A DNA stretch of 64,000 bases from Cognatishimia maritima (GTDB lineage Bacteria; Pseudomonadota; Alphaproteobacteria; Rhodobacterales; Rhodobacteraceae). The DNA lies in the NCBI RefSeq assembly GCF_900129685.1, contig NZ_FQWM01000001.1:956791-1020790 (forward strand). Direction: 5' to 3'. Position numbers and translations under genes: made by a program. The notes below the pieces were generated by a model, which was not told the origin of the DNA, did no database searches, and was given only the letters and a program-made list of their open reading frames with translations. Positions within the stretch are counted from its first letter, which is position 1; every line of letters begins with the position of its first letter. Below are positions 17,501-27,133 of the stretch, in pieces.

Positions 17501-18290
17501 TTTGGATGTCACCCATGTCAACGCACCACGCGATGTGCGCGCGACTTTGGATCGCGCGGGTGTTGGCCCTCGGGACTCGGGTGGGTCCTCGGCGGCCTAT
17601 CCGCTGAATATCGTGGTGGTCGCGCCGAACCAGATCTTTGTGCGTGGGCGCGGGTTGGATGCCGAATTGGGCGGGCAAATCCGGCTGGGCGGCACCACGG
17701 CCGATGTTGCGGCAAGCGGCAATTTTGGTTTGATCCGGGGGCGTTTTGATATTCTGGGCCGCCGTTTCGTGATGAATGAAGGGCTGATCGACATGCGCGG
17801 TTCGCTTGACCCTTTCTTGCGTTTTGTGGCCGAAACACAGACGGATGACGGCGCCGTGCGGCTGATCCTTGAGGGGCTGGCCTCCTCGCCCGACATCCGG
17901 TTTGAAACCGACGGCGGCCTGCCGCAAGAAGAAGCGATTTCGCGGTTGTTGTTTGGGCGCGGCCTGGACAGCATTTCCCCACTGCAAGCGGCTTCGCTGG
18001 TGTCAGCTGTTGCCACCCTCTCGGGGCGCAGTTCTGGTGGGTTGACCGGGCGGCTTCGGTCTCAGCTTGGGCTGAGCGATTTTGACGTCACGCAGTCAGA
18101 GAGCGGTGCCGGGCAGCTGCGTGCGGGGGCCTATTTGAACGAAAACACCTATTCAGAAATTGTGATCGACAGCGTGGGCAATCAAGAGATTAACCTGAAC
18201 CTTGATATCACGCCGAACCTGACCGTGAAGGGTGGTACGGGGTCAAACGGAAATACCGGCGTCGGGATTTTCTTTGAGAAGGATTATTGA
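14532..18290 (+). CDS. tamB: translocation and assembly module inner-membrane protein TamB
   Basis: TamB is a giant periplasm-spanning protein anchored in the inner membrane. It pairs with TamA and, like other AsmA-superfamily members, forms a long hydrophobic groove suited to lipid transfer. The 1252-residue product begins with a signal-anchor (MRVFVNFIFPLLLAVAFWAA) and then contains hundreds of residues of repetitive beta structure (alternating VDIKAL, LRLEADF, GLASSPDIRF patterns). The C-terminal DUF490/TamB domain includes LPQEEAISRLLFGRGL and ends in GVGIFFEKDY with a terminal aromatic. Its ATG overlaps the tamA stop (TGATG), showing tight coupling. Confidence 0.93.
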   Translation: MRVFVNFIFPLLLAVAFWAAPPVAAQDSTSEVAEKSALENWLQDTLSEAGREVTINGFAGAFSSNATFDELTIADDEGIWLRISKASLVWSRSALLSGRVDINEISAEKVEVLRKPLAQAAVSAEDSESWQFTVPELPVSVEIDALDIKDISFDASVLGQALNLALTGKATLAGGAADVDIKALRSDDLGEFNFAAKFANETRQLTLDLGFREAAGGMVATLLKIPDTPALAFSVKGDAPLEEFTADIALQTDADTQFGGTVRLTETTTETGPERRIQAALSGDLRPLFIADYHPFFGARSELTLDVLRPTSGLTDVQVFSLQTGLLQLNGAVLLDVGGLPKAFDVTGQITSDTPVRLPTSDVPTTLRSLRLEADFDDTRSNVWNADISISDFERDSIRLPSLALIGTGNIDRLPVREISGTFSATADGLAFDAAKLAEAFDGTYQASAAFSWVQDGLLRFDKLQLRSDAVQLAAAGTLGTLAEGFPLEGRGTLIANDLSRYSLLAGRDIAGSAHLDLSGRYDILGGGFDAAVFGATEDLKVSEPRLDPLLAGRARLRVVAERSPEGTELRVLNLHTDAAQIDATGSIDANAGQLQLEARLVELALVEPKLSGPADVSTDFGWTSDQGISMRDLVANVAGTSITGSLTSPEDALFAAFDGDLHVTSPDIAVFSDLAGRALRGAIDINLKGSANLNEARYALQSVLTADNLQTGIAQLDPLLRGEMKGQIDIGLANDLLRITEIRLRSPQAFVTAQGEDGRDRVEFELGLENLGLLVPEYSGPLRADGQLRFDENAPRNIAVRATGTGPGGIALQANGTLFDLGQRLDIALTGSAPLALANPFIAPNSIQGASRFDLQLRGAPSVAALSGQLDLSDGRMAMPDSGIVLSGLAGDVRFAATEARLNIRAQSGEGGTVTVQGPVSLQAPNRANLSIALANFGISDPELFQTSLDGTVTVDGPLQGQALIAGRVNLGRTEIVVPSGSPIGSSGLLDVTHVNAPRDVRATLDRAGVGPRDSGGSSAAYPLNIVVVAPNQIFVRGRGLDAELGGQIRLGGTTADVAASGNFGLIRGRFDILGRRFVMNEGLIDMRGSLDPFLRFVAETQTDDGAVRLILEGLASSPDIRFETDGGLPQEEAISRLLFGRGLDSISPLQAASLVSAVATLSGRSSGGLTGRLRSQLGLSDFDVTQSESGAGQLRAGAYLNENTYSEIVIDSVGNQEINLNLDITPNLTVKGGTGSNGNTGVGIFFEKDY

Positions 18291-18351
18291 TGCGTGGCGT
18301 CGAGATAAAGACTTCGGTTGATCGATGTTGATTTGGGAATAAGCTGTTCGC

Positions 18352-19311
18352 ATGAGCAAAACTATCACGCCCATTGCAGCCTTTGACATCACGCCGGATG
18401 CGGTCACGCCTGTGACATCAGACTGGCCCGCGCCCGCGCCAGTTGCGGGATATCGCTGGCTGCATTTCGATTTGAACCACCAAGATTTTGCAGATTGGGT
18501 TGCGGACCACATGCCCGAAATCGCGGGGCTGGCGTTGCAGCAAAGTGAAACCCGCCCACGGTGTGAGATGACCGAAGACGGGCTGATCTTGAACCTGCGG
18601 GCCGTGAACCTGAACCCGGAAAGCGCGCCCGAGGATATGGTGTCGCTGCGCATGTGGATCACCGAGACGACGATCGTCTCTGCCCGTTTGCGCAAGGTCT
18701 GGGCCGTCGATGCGATCCGGCAAAAGGCGGTTGAAGGCAAGGCGCCTGAAAGCCTTGGTCAGTTCTTGGCGGAGTTGACCCACAAGCTGACGCATCGCAT
18801 TGAAACAGTGTCGGTTGGCCTTGGCGAAGATATCGACCAGCTGGAAGATGACCTTGAGAACGGTGTGCACCTGCGTGCCGACAGACTGAACAGCCTGCGC
18901 CAGACGGTCATCAAATTCCGGCGCTTTATCAACCCACAGCGCGAGGCGATTGCCGAACTCTCAGGCCTAGACAGTTGGGTTTTTTCGGCGCGCGAATTGG
19001 GGTTGCTGCGTGAAACCAGCAACCGCACCCGGCGCATTGTCGAAGAGTTGGATGCACTGCGCGACCGGCTGAGCGCGATGCAGGACCACATTGAAGCAGA
19101 GCGCGCACATGCTTTGACACGCAACAGCTACGTGCTGTCCGTGGTTGCGGCGATCTTCCTGCCTTTGGGCTTTTTGACGGGACTGTTTGGCGTCAACGTC
19201 GCAGGCATGCCGGGCACGGAAACAGACATGGCCTTCTGGCTTCTGACGCTTGGGTCCGTGGCAAGCGGCGTGGCCCTTTTCCTGATCTTTAAGTTCGCAA
19301 AGTGGCTGTAG
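18352..19311 (+). CDS. zntB: CorA-family zinc transporter ZntB
   Basis: This 319-residue CorA-superfamily transporter has a long cytosolic helical funnel domain followed by two C-terminal membrane spans (VLSVVAAIFLPLGFLTGLFG and FWLLTLGSVASGVALFLIF). The signature loop reads GVNVAGMPGT, the GVN variant found in ZntB proteins rather than the GMN of CorA magnesium channels, so zinc transport is the better prediction. In Salmonella and E. coli homologues ZntB moves zinc, with proton coupling proposed. It is a single gene, 61 bases after tamB, and is followed by the bet promoter region. Confidence 0.9.
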   Translation: MSKTITPIAAFDITPDAVTPVTSDWPAPAPVAGYRWLHFDLNHQDFADWVADHMPEIAGLALQQSETRPRCEMTEDGLILNLRAVNLNPESAPEDMVSLRMWITETTIVSARLRKVWAVDAIRQKAVEGKAPESLGQFLAELTHKLTHRIETVSVGLGEDIDQLEDDLENGVHLRADRLNSLRQTVIKFRRFINPQREAIAELSGLDSWVFSARELGLLRETSNRTRRIVEELDALRDRLSAMQDHIEAERAHALTRNSYVLSVVAAIFLPLGFLTGLFGVNVAGMPGTETDMAFWLLTLGSVASGVALFLIFKFAKWL

Positions 19312-19380
19312 AAGCCCGCTGATCAGCAGAATTCACAATATTTTCCCACCAAATGTTCACGTTTTCTGTGCTCGGTCTTT

Positions 19381-19406
19381 TTTTTAATTGGTCAGTCAAT
19401 TAAAAA
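19381..19406. promoter_or_regulatory. BetI operator
   Basis: A perfect 10-bp inverted repeat, TTTTTAATTG / CAATTAAAAA, with spacer GTCAGT, lies 50 bases upstream of betI. The core ATTG-N6-CAAT matches the kind of site bound by the choline-responsive repressor BetI. It most likely mediates autoregulation of betIBA. Binding is inferred from position and symmetry. Confidence 0.75.
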
Positions 19407-19455
19407 TAAACACACGTAGATTCGCGTTCTTTTGTTTTCAGATCAAAGGTCAGAC

Positions 19456-20028
19456 ATGCCCAAGGTAGGAATGCAGCCGATACGGACCTCTGCCCTTGTG
19501 CAGGCGGTCATTGATGAGATTGGGGAAACCGGCACTATGGATGTGACGGTCAGCCAAATCGCGCGCCGTGCCGGGATGTCGAGCGGGCTTGTACATCATT
19601 ACTTTGGCAGCAAGGACAATATGTTCATCGCCACCGCGCGCAGCATCCTGCGCAAATTCTCGGATGAGGTACGCGCAAATTTGCAAGGTCAGGCCGACCC
19701 GCGCGAGCGTCTAGAAACGATTATCCGCACCAGCTTTTCCGAGGTGAACAAACACCCGGAAACCGTGGGCGTTTGGCTGAACCTTTATGTCTACGCGCAG
19801 AAGTCGCACGAGGTAGCGCATCTTTTGACCATCTATCGCGCGCGCATGCGGTCCAATCTTTTGCACGAGTTGCGCCAACTGCGCCCGGATCAGGCCGAGG
19901 TGATCGCCGAAGCCATCGCCGCACATATTGACGGCACCTATATTCGCTGGGGCTTGCATGATGCCAAGACCCGCACCGCCACCCCTGAACAAAATGCATT
20001 GGACAGCCTCGCCCTTTTGCTGGGCTAA
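19456..20028 (+). CDS. betI: choline-responsive repressor BetI
   Basis: BetI is a TetR-family repressor of the choline-to-betaine genes, relieved by choline. The 190-residue protein starts with the family-typical [10 protein letters not shown] and has the helix-turn-helix ([30 protein letters not shown] split over residues about 28-60). The ligand domain ends with [14 protein letters not shown], typical of BetI. The ATG at 19456 follows AAAGGTCAGAC. It heads the operon betI-betB-betA, with an inverted-repeat operator at 19381-19406. Confidence 0.95.
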   Translation: MPKVGMQPIRTSALVQAVIDEIGETGTMDVTVSQIARRAGMSSGLVHHYFGSKDNMFIATARSILRKFSDEVRANLQGQADPRERLETIIRTSFSEVNKHPETVGVWLNLYVYAQKSHEVAHLLTIYRARMRSNLLHELRQLRPDQAEVIAEAIAAHIDGTYIRWGLHDAKTRTATPEQNALDSLALLLG

Positions 20029-20071
20029 GCGCCGAATATGCAGTCCCACCCCTGTATTCTTGGAGTTACAC

Positions 20072-21529
20072 ATGACAGCTTCTCTGCAACCCAAAGCCAG
20101 CCACTATGTGGGCGGTCAATACGTCGAAGACACTGCTGGTACGCCTTTGGTGTCGACCTACCCTGCGGACGGGTCCACCAACGCCAATTTGCATGCGGCA
20201 ACCCCGGCGATTGTGGAACAGGCGATTGCCGCCGCTGATGCGGCGCGCGCGGGCTGGGCTGCGATGACCGGTTCCGAACGCGGCCGTATCTTGCGCCGTG
20301 CGGCAGAGATCATTCGCGAACGCAATCACGAGCTGTCCGTCTTGGAAACGCGGGACACCGGGAAACCGCTGCAGGAAACGCTGGTGGCAGACGCAGCCTC
20401 TGGCGCGGATTGCTTGGAATATTTTGGCTCTATTGCCGCAGGTCTAACGGGCGAACATATCCAACTGGGGGCGGATTTTGCATATACAATCCGCGAACCG
20501 CTGGGCGTCTGCGTTGGCATTGGCGCTTGGAACTACCCAACACAGATCGCCTGCTGGAAAGCTGCGCCCGCCTTGGCCTGCGGCAACACCATGGTGTTCA
20601 AGCCGTCCGAAGTGACCCCGCTCGGTGCGCTGAAACTGGCGGAAATCCTGACCGAAGCCGGGTTGCCCGATGGTGTGTTCAACGTGGTGCAGGGCTTTGG
20701 CGAGGTTGGCGGCGCATTGGTTGGCGACGCGCGCGTGGCGAAAGTTTCCCTGACAGGCTCCGTGCCGACAGGCCGCAAAGTCTATGCGGCTGCGGCGGCA
20801 GATATGAAACACGTCACCATGGAACTGGGCGGCAAATCGCCCTTGGTGATCTTTGACGATGCCAATCTTGATGACGCCGTCAGCGCGGCCATCAACGCGA
20901 ACTTTTACTCCTCGGGTCAGATCTGTTCCAATGGCACGCGCGTCTTTGTGCAGTCGGGCATCAAAGATCGTTTCTTGGCCGAACTGAAACGCCGAACAGA
21001 AACGGCCACTATCGGCGACCCAATGGATGAGGCCACAAACTTTGGCCCAATGGTCTCGCAAACGCAGGTCGACATCACGCTTGGCTACATTGCCAAAGGT
21101 GTCGAAGAAGGCGCGACATTGGTGACCGGCGGCAAGGCGCATGCGTTGGGCGGCCTTTATCTAGAACCCACAATCTTTGCGGATGTCACTGACGAGATGA
21201 CAATCGCGCGTGAGGAAATTTTTGGCCCGGTGATGTCGGTTCTAACTTTTGAGGACGAAGCCGAGGTTCTGGCCCGCGCCAATGATACCGATTTCGGTTT
21301 GGCCGCTGGTGTGTTCACACGCGATCTGGCCCGTGCGCACCGCGTTGTTGCCGGGTTTGAGGCAGGCACCTGCTGGATCAACACCTACAACCTGACCCCG
21401 ATTGAGATGCCCTTTGGCGGTGTCAAAGCCAGCGGTGTTGGGCGCGAGAACGCGCAATCTGCCATCGCGCATTACTCTCAACTGAAATCCGTTTACGTGG
21501 GCATGACCCCCGTCGAAGCCGCGTTTTAA
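20072..21529 (+). CDS. betB: betaine aldehyde dehydrogenase
   Basis: BetB oxidises betaine aldehyde to glycine betaine with NAD(P)+. The 485-residue aldehyde dehydrogenase shows the Rossmann segment ([14 protein letters not shown]), the active-site glutamate in MELGGKSP (about residue 252) and the catalytic cysteine in [12 protein letters not shown] (about residue 286). It also has the C-terminal [15 protein letters not shown] motif. The start at 20072 follows TTGGAGTTACAC. It lies 43 bases after betI and 9 bases before betA, in the usual I-B-A order. Confidence 0.96.
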   Translation: MTASLQPKASHYVGGQYVEDTAGTPLVSTYPADGSTNANLHAATPAIVEQAIAAADAARAGWAAMTGSERGRILRRAAEIIRERNHELSVLETRDTGKPLQETLVADAASGADCLEYFGSIAAGLTGEHIQLGADFAYTIREPLGVCVGIGAWNYPTQIACWKAAPALACGNTMVFKPSEVTPLGALKLAEILTEAGLPDGVFNVVQGFGEVGGALVGDARVAKVSLTGSVPTGRKVYAAAAADMKHVTMELGGKSPLVIFDDANLDDAVSAAINANFYSSGQICSNGTRVFVQSGIKDRFLAELKRRTETATIGDPMDEATNFGPMVSQTQVDITLGYIAKGVEEGATLVTGGKAHALGGLYLEPTIFADVTDEMTIAREEIFGPVMSVLTFEDEAEVLARANDTDFGLAAGVFTRDLARAHRVVAGFEAGTCWINTYNLTPIEMPFGGVKASGVGRENAQSAIAHYSQLKSVYVGMTPVEAAF

Positions 21530-21538
21530 GAGGGCCCC

Positions 21539-23185
21539 ATGGAAGCAGATTTTGTTGTCGTCGGCGCGGGCAGCGCCGGGTGTGCATTGGCCTATCGGCT
21601 GGCGGAATCAGGCGCGTCGGTGCTTGTGGTGGAACATGGGGGCACAGACGTTGGCCCCTTCATCCAGATGCCTGCCGCGCTGTCCTATCCGATGAATATG
21701 AAGACCTATGATTGGGGCTACCGGTCAGAACCAGAGCCGCATTTGGGCGGACGTCGATTGGCGACACCCCGAGGGAAGGTGATCGGTGGGTCATCCTCGA
21801 TCAATGGGATGGTCTATGTGCGCGGACACGCGCATGACTTTGACACTTGGGCTGAGATGGGCGCGGATGGGTGGTCCTACGCCGATGTGCTGCCCTATTT
21901 CCAACGTATGGAAACCTGGCATGACGGCGGGCATGGTGGTGATGCGGAATGGCGCGGGAAAAACGGCCCGTTGCATGTGACACGTGGACCACGCGCGAAC
22001 CCGTTGTTTGACGCATTTGTTCAAGCCGGGAAGCAAGCAGGCTATGAGTTGACAGATGACTATAACGGTCACAAACAAGAGGGCTTTGGCCCGATGGAGC
22101 AGACCGTCCACAAGGGCCGCCGCTGGTCTGCGGCCAATGCCTATCTGCGCCCTGCCCTGAAACGGCAGAACTGTGATCTTGTCCGCGCCTTGGTCGAAAA
22201 GATCGAGGTCACCGAAGGTCGTGCAACGGCAGTTGTTTGCGCTGGTGGCAAACGGATCGTCGCCCGTCGTGAGATCATTTTGTCGGCGGGGTCTATCAAC
22301 TCTCCGAAGCTGTTGCTGCAGTCGGGCATTGGCCCAGCCGCCGAACTTGCACAGCATGGCATCACGGCGCATGTGGATCGCCCGGGCGTGGGTAAGAACC
22401 TGCAGGACCATCTGGAACTTTACCTACAGATGGCATCGTCGCAACCAATCACGCTTTACAAGCATTGGAACATCTTCTCCAAGGCGATGATTGGGGCGCA
22501 GTGGCTGTTCACCAAAACTGGGCTGGGCGCGTCAAACCAGTTTGAAAGTGCCGCTTTCATCCGCTCTGCGCCCGGCGTGCCCTACCCGGATATCCAGTAT
22601 CACTTCCTGCCGATGGCGATCCGCTATGATGGGAAGGCTCCCGCCGAAGGGCATGGCTTCCAAGCCCATGTTGGCCCGATGCGATCCCCAAGTCGGGGTG
22701 AGGTCACCTTGGCCTCGGCAGACCCGGCAGCGGCACCCAAGATCCAGTTCAACTACATGTCGCACGAAAAGGACTGGGAAGATTTCCGCACCTGCATTCG
22801 CATGACGCGCGAAATCTTTGCGCAGGACGCGTTCAAACCTTTCGTCAAACACGAAATCCAACCCGGCGCAGATGTGCAGACCGATGATGAGCTAAACGGC
22901 TTTATCCGTGAGCACGTCGAAAGCGCCTATCATCCTTGCGGCACCTGCCGCATGGGCCGTGCGGATGATCCGATGGCTGTGGTAGATCCCGAAGCACGGG
23001 TGATTGGCGTGGATGGTCTGCGCTTGGCGGACAGTTCGATCTTCCCGCAGGTGACCAATGGCAACCTCAACGCACCGTCTATTATGACGGGGGAAAAAGC
23101 CGCCGATCATATCCTGGGCAAGACGCTGCCAGCGTCAAATGCGAAACCTTGGGTTCATCCGAACTGGGAAACCCAGCAGCGGTAA
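21539..23185 (+). CDS. betA: choline dehydrogenase
   Basis: BetA is a membrane-associated FAD enzyme of the GMC oxidoreductase family that oxidises choline to betaine aldehyde. The 548-residue protein has the dinucleotide-binding motif [15 protein letters not shown] at its N-terminus and GMC signature 1 ([20 protein letters not shown], about residues 82-101). GMC signature 2 ([16 protein letters not shown]) and the C-terminal HPCGTCRMG histidine motif are also present. The upstream AGAGGGCCCC serves as ribosome binding site. It is the last gene of betIBA. Confidence 0.96.
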   Translation: MEADFVVVGAGSAGCALAYRLAESGASVLVVEHGGTDVGPFIQMPAALSYPMNMKTYDWGYRSEPEPHLGGRRLATPRGKVIGGSSSINGMVYVRGHAHDFDTWAEMGADGWSYADVLPYFQRMETWHDGGHGGDAEWRGKNGPLHVTRGPRANPLFDAFVQAGKQAGYELTDDYNGHKQEGFGPMEQTVHKGRRWSAANAYLRPALKRQNCDLVRALVEKIEVTEGRATAVVCAGGKRIVARREIILSAGSINSPKLLLQSGIGPAAELAQHGITAHVDRPGVGKNLQDHLELYLQMASSQPITLYKHWNIFSKAMIGAQWLFTKTGLGASNQFESAAFIRSAPGVPYPDIQYHFLPMAIRYDGKAPAEGHGFQAHVGPMRSPSRGEVTLASADPAAAPKIQFNYMSHEKDWEDFRTCIRMTREIFAQDAFKPFVKHEIQPGADVQTDDELNGFIREHVESAYHPCGTCRMGRADDPMAVVDPEARVIGVDGLRLADSSIFPQVTNGNLNAPSIMTGEKAADHILGKTLPASNAKPWVHPNWETQQR

Positions 23186-23202
23186 CTCTTGTCAGAAACA
23201 AT

Positions 23203-23240
23203 AAATGGCCCGCCGGTGGAAACACTGGCAGGCCATTTTT
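23203..23240. terminator. bidirectional terminator between betA and soxG
   Basis: The long stem AAATGGCC...GGCCATTT (23203-23210 with 23231-23238), with an inner CCGGTG/CACTGG extension, is flanked by A and T tracts. It ends the convergent bet and sox operons. Confidence 0.82.
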
Positions 23241-23263
23241 CATGTTTACATGTCAGAATTTGA

Positions 23264-23815
23264 TTAAACCTCGGCCGCCAATTCTGCGACGCCGGTTTTC
23301 AGAAGCGACAGGATATGCGGCGCAAAGCTGTGCCAGATATCCATCTCAAACCGATCCTCGGCCTTGCGCCAAAGCAGAACGGTCACGCCATCAAAGTTCA
23401 ACCGCCGCGCGTCTCCCACCGGGATCATTTCCGGGTCACGCGCCATGCCCAGCGTCAGCAGGTCCAGCACCTTTGGCCCCGATAGCTCAAGCGTCACTTC
23501 GCGACCCGACACATCGACCAAACTGTGTGGAAGCGTGTCGTAAAGCCGCTCGCCCGCCGACAGGATTGCAGGCAGATCGTCGACTTCGGCCTTCATCAGC
23601 CATTCGTCTGGACCCAAGCGCACCGCTGATAAGCGGTCGGTCTCGGCGCAGGTGCCAATGCCAGATGGCAGGCTGACACCAAATGCGCCGGTCAAAGGCG
23701 TCACGTCGCCCTTCGCCCGCAGTGACAGCCGGGCAACAGGCGCGCACAATGACACCTGTGCCGCGACAGAGGCCACAAGAACGCCCGGTTGATGCTGAGA
23801 AACAGGATGCAGCAT
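23264..23815 (-). CDS. soxG: sarcosine oxidase gamma subunit
   Basis: This is the small gamma subunit (183 residues) of heterotetrameric sarcosine oxidase. The segments RLGPDEWLM and HSLVDVSGREVTLELSGP resemble the GcvT/TrmE-like fold of this subunit family. It ends the operon soxB-soxD-soxA-soxG, starting two bases beyond the soxA stop. It has no catalytic residues of its own that I can point to; it is thought to help hold the folate-binding face of the alpha subunit. Confidence 0.9.
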   Translation of the reverse strand: MLHPVSQHQPGVLVASVAAQVSLCAPVARLSLRAKGDVTPLTGAFGVSLPSGIGTCAETDRLSAVRLGPDEWLMKAEVDDLPAILSAGERLYDTLPHSLVDVSGREVTLELSGPKVLDLLTLGMARDPEMIPVGDARRLNFDGVTVLLWRKAEDRFEMDIWHSFAPHILSLLKTGVAELAAEV

Positions 23816-23817
23816 GA

Positions 23818-26800
23818 TCAGGACTCCTTTGCGATTTTCAGGCGCGTGTTTTCTGGGTCAAGAAAGACCGTTGAGGTGATCTTGGCTTTGATGGTGCGGT
23901 CAGGCATCGGGATATAGACGGTTTCGCCCATTTTATCGTGCCCACCCGCGACCAAGGCTAGAGCAATCGGTTGGCCAACCGCATCTGATTGATAGGATGA
24001 GGTCACATGGCCCACCATGGTCATCGGCTTGGGTTGGTTCGGGTCAAAGACGATCTGCGCGCCCTCTTCCAGTTTGCTGTCATCTTCGGTCAGAAGACCA
24101 ACAAGATGTTTGCGCCCTTTGGCAACCAGATCGGGCCGCATCAGGCCGCGTTTGCCAACAAAATCAGGCTTGGCTTTACCGATGGCCCAGCCCATACCGC
24201 AATCCTGCGGGGTCACAGTCCCGTCGGTGTCTTGACCAACGATGATATAGCCCTTTTCGGCCCGCAGAACGTGCATGGTTTCCGTACCATAGGCGGTGAT
24301 GTCATAAGCCTGACCGGCTGCCCAAAGTGCTTCCCAGAGCTGACGGCCCATCGGTGCGGGCACGTTGATCTCAAACCCGATTTCGCCCGTAAAGCTAAGG
24401 CGGAACAGGCGCGCGGGCATGCCAGCGACAGTGACTTCGGCGCAGGACATATGCTGGAAGTCTTCGTCGTTGATGTCGATGCCTTCGACCAACGGGGCCA
24501 GCAGGCGCGCGGCGTTTGGACCATTCAATGCGATCGTGGACCAGTTTTCGGTGGTCGACGTCAGCCAGACGTTCAGGTCAGGCCATTCGGTCTGAAGGTA
24601 GTCCTCCATCATGTTCAATACCCGCGCGGCTCCGCCTGTCGTGGTGGTCACGTGGAACAGGTCTTGGCCAAAGCGACCGATCACACCGTCGTCGCGGATA
24701 AAGCCGTCATCGCCAAGCAGCAGGCCATAGCGACAGCGCCCGATGCCCAGTTTTGTCCATGGGTTGGTGTACATGCGGTTCATAAATTCAACCGCATCGG
24801 GGCCTTTGACCTCGATCTTGCCCAAGGTGGACGCATCAAAGATACCCACGGAATTGCGTGTCGTCACGCATTCTCGGCGCACCGCGGTTTCCATGTCCTC
24901 GCCCGGCTTCGGGAAATACCATGCGCGGCTCCATTGCCCAACAGGCTCAAACACCGCGCCATTTTCCCGCGCCCAGCCATCGATCTGGGTTTTGCGCGTC
25001 ACCTCAAAATGTTCGCCCCGGTGGTAGCCAGCAAACGCGCCAAATGTGGTGGGCGTATAAGGCGGGCGGAAGGTGGTCAGGCCAACTTTGGGCTGTGGTT
25101 TGCCCAGCGCGTCTGCGGCAATGTTCAGACCGTTGATGTTGGACATCTTACCTTGGTCGGTTGCCATGCCGTTTGTGGTGTAGCGTTTGACATGCTCGAT
25201 AGAGCGCATGCCCTCGCGCACCGCAAGGCGCAGGTCTTTGGCGGTCACGTCGTTCTGGTAATCCACAAAGGCCTTGGCTTTGCCGGGGCTTTTGTCGGTC
25301 AGCAATTCCTTGTGGGTGACACCTGTGCCGGCGCGGTCGTTTTCCACCGCGTAGCTGTGTGTGCCCGATGCGGCGCGATCAAGCGCGTCCAAGGTCTGTT
25401 CACCGGCTGTCACACCATCCTTCAGCGCGGCCTCAATGCCCCAAAGCCCACGCGATGCACCTGCAATGATGCAATCCTCTGGCGTTTCATTGGGCAGGAA
25501 GGTCGTCAGGTCCGTATCCCAGGTCAACGATCCCTTGGTGTGCGAGAAGAGATGCAGCGACGGCGTCCAGCCGCCCGACATCAAAAGCGCGTCGCAGGTC
25601 ACGTTGGAGCCAGCGCCGACAGAGCCGCCATCCACCGGGTTCAGGCGCACGGATTTCACCCGCAACCGCCCAGATGTTGCTGTCACCGTATGGGACAGTT
25701 TCACGGGGATGCCGCGCGATTTTGCACCGGCGATCAGGTCTGCATCAACCTCAGCACGCGTGTCTGCAATGACCTGAACCTTGGCACCGCTGTCAGCCAG
25801 ATCAAAGGCCGCAAACCATGCGCTGTCGTGGCTGGTGATCACAGCCGGGGATTTGCCAACCAAAACGCCAAACCGGTTCAGATAGGTCTGGGCCGATCCT
25901 GCCAGCATCACGCCGGGGCGGTCGTTTCCGTGGAAGACCAGCGGTTTTTCCAATGCGCCCTGCGCAAGGATCACGCGTTTTGCGCGCACGCGCCACATGC
26001 GTTCGCGCGGGGTGTCGTCTGGCAGAGCCGACAGGTGATCGGTCACGCGTTCGCAGAGGCCAACAAAGTTCTGGTGGTAATAGCCAATTGCCGTGGTGCG
26101 GGTCATGACTTTGACGCCAGTGGCCTTCAATTCAGCCAGTGTCGCTGATAGCCAATCCCACGCCGGAGTGCCGTCGATCTTAGCCTGTGGTTCACTTAAC
26201 AATGTACCGCCAGCTTCGGAATGCTCATCCACGATGACCACTTTCAACCCGTCCTGCGCGGCAACCTTGGCCGCCGCCAGACCGGCCGGACCGGTGCCGA
26301 CGATCAGCACATCACAGTGCAAATAGCGCGACGCATAATGATCTGGGTCTTCCTCGGTTGGGCTGACGCCAAGGCCTGCTGCCTGCCGAATAAAGGGCTC
26401 ATAAACCTTGTCCCAGAACGAGCGCGGCCACATGAAGGTTTTGTAGTAAAAACCTGCAGAAAACATCATATAGGCCGCGTCATTTACGGCGCCTACGTCG
26501 AATTTCAGCGACGGAAACTTGTTTTGCGACTGGGTTTCCAGACCCGGCCAGATTTCTTGCATGGTCGCGCGGGTGTTTGGCTCAAACCGGCCGGGGCCAC
26601 GGCGGGTGCCAATCAGCGCGTTGGGTTCTTCAGAGCCAGCCGCCACAGCGCCACGCGGGCGGTGATACTTGAAGCTGCGCCCCATCAGGTGTTCACCATG
26701 GGCCAAAAGTGCCGAGGCCACAGTGTCGCCCACGCCCCCCTGATAGGTCTTGCCATCAAAGGTAAAATCTACGGGCTTGCCGGTATCGACCCGGCCTTTG

Positions 26801-26823
26801 CCAGCAACGCGATAGCTGCTCAT
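23818..26823 (-). CDS. soxA: sarcosine oxidase alpha subunit
   Basis: This is the large subunit (1001 residues) of heterotetrameric sarcosine oxidase, which oxidatively demethylates sarcosine to glycine and passes the methyl group to tetrahydrofolate. Domains in order are an N-terminal ferredoxin-like part (VDFTFDGKTYQGGVGDTVAS), an NAD-binding fold (VGTGPAGLAAAKVAAQDGLK, about residues 175-194), and a second nucleotide-binding region (LAQGALEKPLVF, PGVMLAGSAQTYLNRFGV). A C-terminal GcvT-type folate-binding domain follows (RKTQIDGW, NRMYTNPW, FTGEIGFEINVP). The length is normal. It overlaps soxD by four bases. Confidence 0.96.
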   Translation of the reverse strand: MSSYRVAGKGRVDTGKPVDFTFDGKTYQGGVGDTVASALLAHGEHLMGRSFKYHRPRGAVAAGSEEPNALIGTRRGPGRFEPNTRATMQEIWPGLETQSQNKFPSLKFDVGAVNDAAYMMFSAGFYYKTFMWPRSFWDKVYEPFIRQAAGLGVSPTEEDPDHYASRYLHCDVLIVGTGPAGLAAAKVAAQDGLKVVIVDEHSEAGGTLLSEPQAKIDGTPAWDWLSATLAELKATGVKVMTRTTAIGYYHQNFVGLCERVTDHLSALPDDTPRERMWRVRAKRVILAQGALEKPLVFHGNDRPGVMLAGSAQTYLNRFGVLVGKSPAVITSHDSAWFAAFDLADSGAKVQVIADTRAEVDADLIAGAKSRGIPVKLSHTVTATSGRLRVKSVRLNPVDGGSVGAGSNVTCDALLMSGGWTPSLHLFSHTKGSLTWDTDLTTFLPNETPEDCIIAGASRGLWGIEAALKDGVTAGEQTLDALDRAASGTHSYAVENDRAGTGVTHKELLTDKSPGKAKAFVDYQNDVTAKDLRLAVREGMRSIEHVKRYTTNGMATDQGKMSNINGLNIAADALGKPQPKVGLTTFRPPYTPTTFGAFAGYHRGEHFEVTRKTQIDGWARENGAVFEPVGQWSRAWYFPKPGEDMETAVRRECVTTRNSVGIFDASTLGKIEVKGPDAVEFMNRMYTNPWTKLGIGRCRYGLLLGDDGFIRDDGVIGRFGQDLFHVTTTTGGAARVLNMMEDYLQTEWPDLNVWLTSTTENWSTIALNGPNAARLLAPLVEGIDINDEDFQHMSCAEVTVAGMPARLFRLSFTGEIGFEINVPAPMGRQLWEALWAAGQAYDITAYGTETMHVLRAEKGYIIVGQDTDGTVTPQDCGMGWAIGKAKPDFVGKRGLMRPDLVAKGRKHLVGLLTEDDSKLEEGAQIVFDPNQPKPMTMVGHVTSSYQSDAVGQPIALALVAGGHDKMGETVYIPMPDRTIKAKITSTVFLDPENTRLKIAKES

Positions 26824-27122
26824 TCTGCGTCTCCGATCAGGCTTTCAAGATCAGGTTTTGGCGTGTTGGCCGGGTATGTGGTCAGGAACTTGTCCGACAC
26901 CGTGTCGCGCACAGCATTGAAAAAGCGGCCGCAGCCATGGAAATGCCGCCAGCGTTCATAGTGCGGCCCCTTGGGGTTGGCGCGCAGAAACAGGAACTCT
27001 TCCCACTGGGCGTCTGTCTGCTCTGAAGGCATCTCTGGGCGCACGATATGCGCCTGACCAGCATAGGTGAATTCCGACTCTGGCAGGGTTTCTTTGCAAT
27101 AGGGGCAATGGATCAAAAGCAT
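26820..27122 (-). CDS. soxD: sarcosine oxidase delta subunit
   Basis: The 100-residue delta subunit carries the zinc-binding module of heterotetrameric sarcosine oxidase. The N-terminal IHCPYC and the later HFHGCGRFFNAVRDT provide the cysteine and histidine ligands. The start ATG at 27122 is the family-typical MLLIHCPYC; the open frame extends upstream without similarity. The gene lies between soxB and soxA with 11 bases and a 4-base overlap. Confidence 0.93.
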   Translation of the reverse strand: MLLIHCPYCKETLPESEFTYAGQAHIVRPEMPSEQTDAQWEEFLFLRANPKGPHYERWRHFHGCGRFFNAVRDTVSDKFLTTYPANTPKPDLESLIGDAE

Positions 27123-27133
27123 GGTTTGTCTCC

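Noticed and set aside
24007..26148. 713-codon plus-strand frame over soxA
   Set aside because: It is exactly antisense to soxA; histidine/glutamine-rich shadow of a well-defined enzyme gene.
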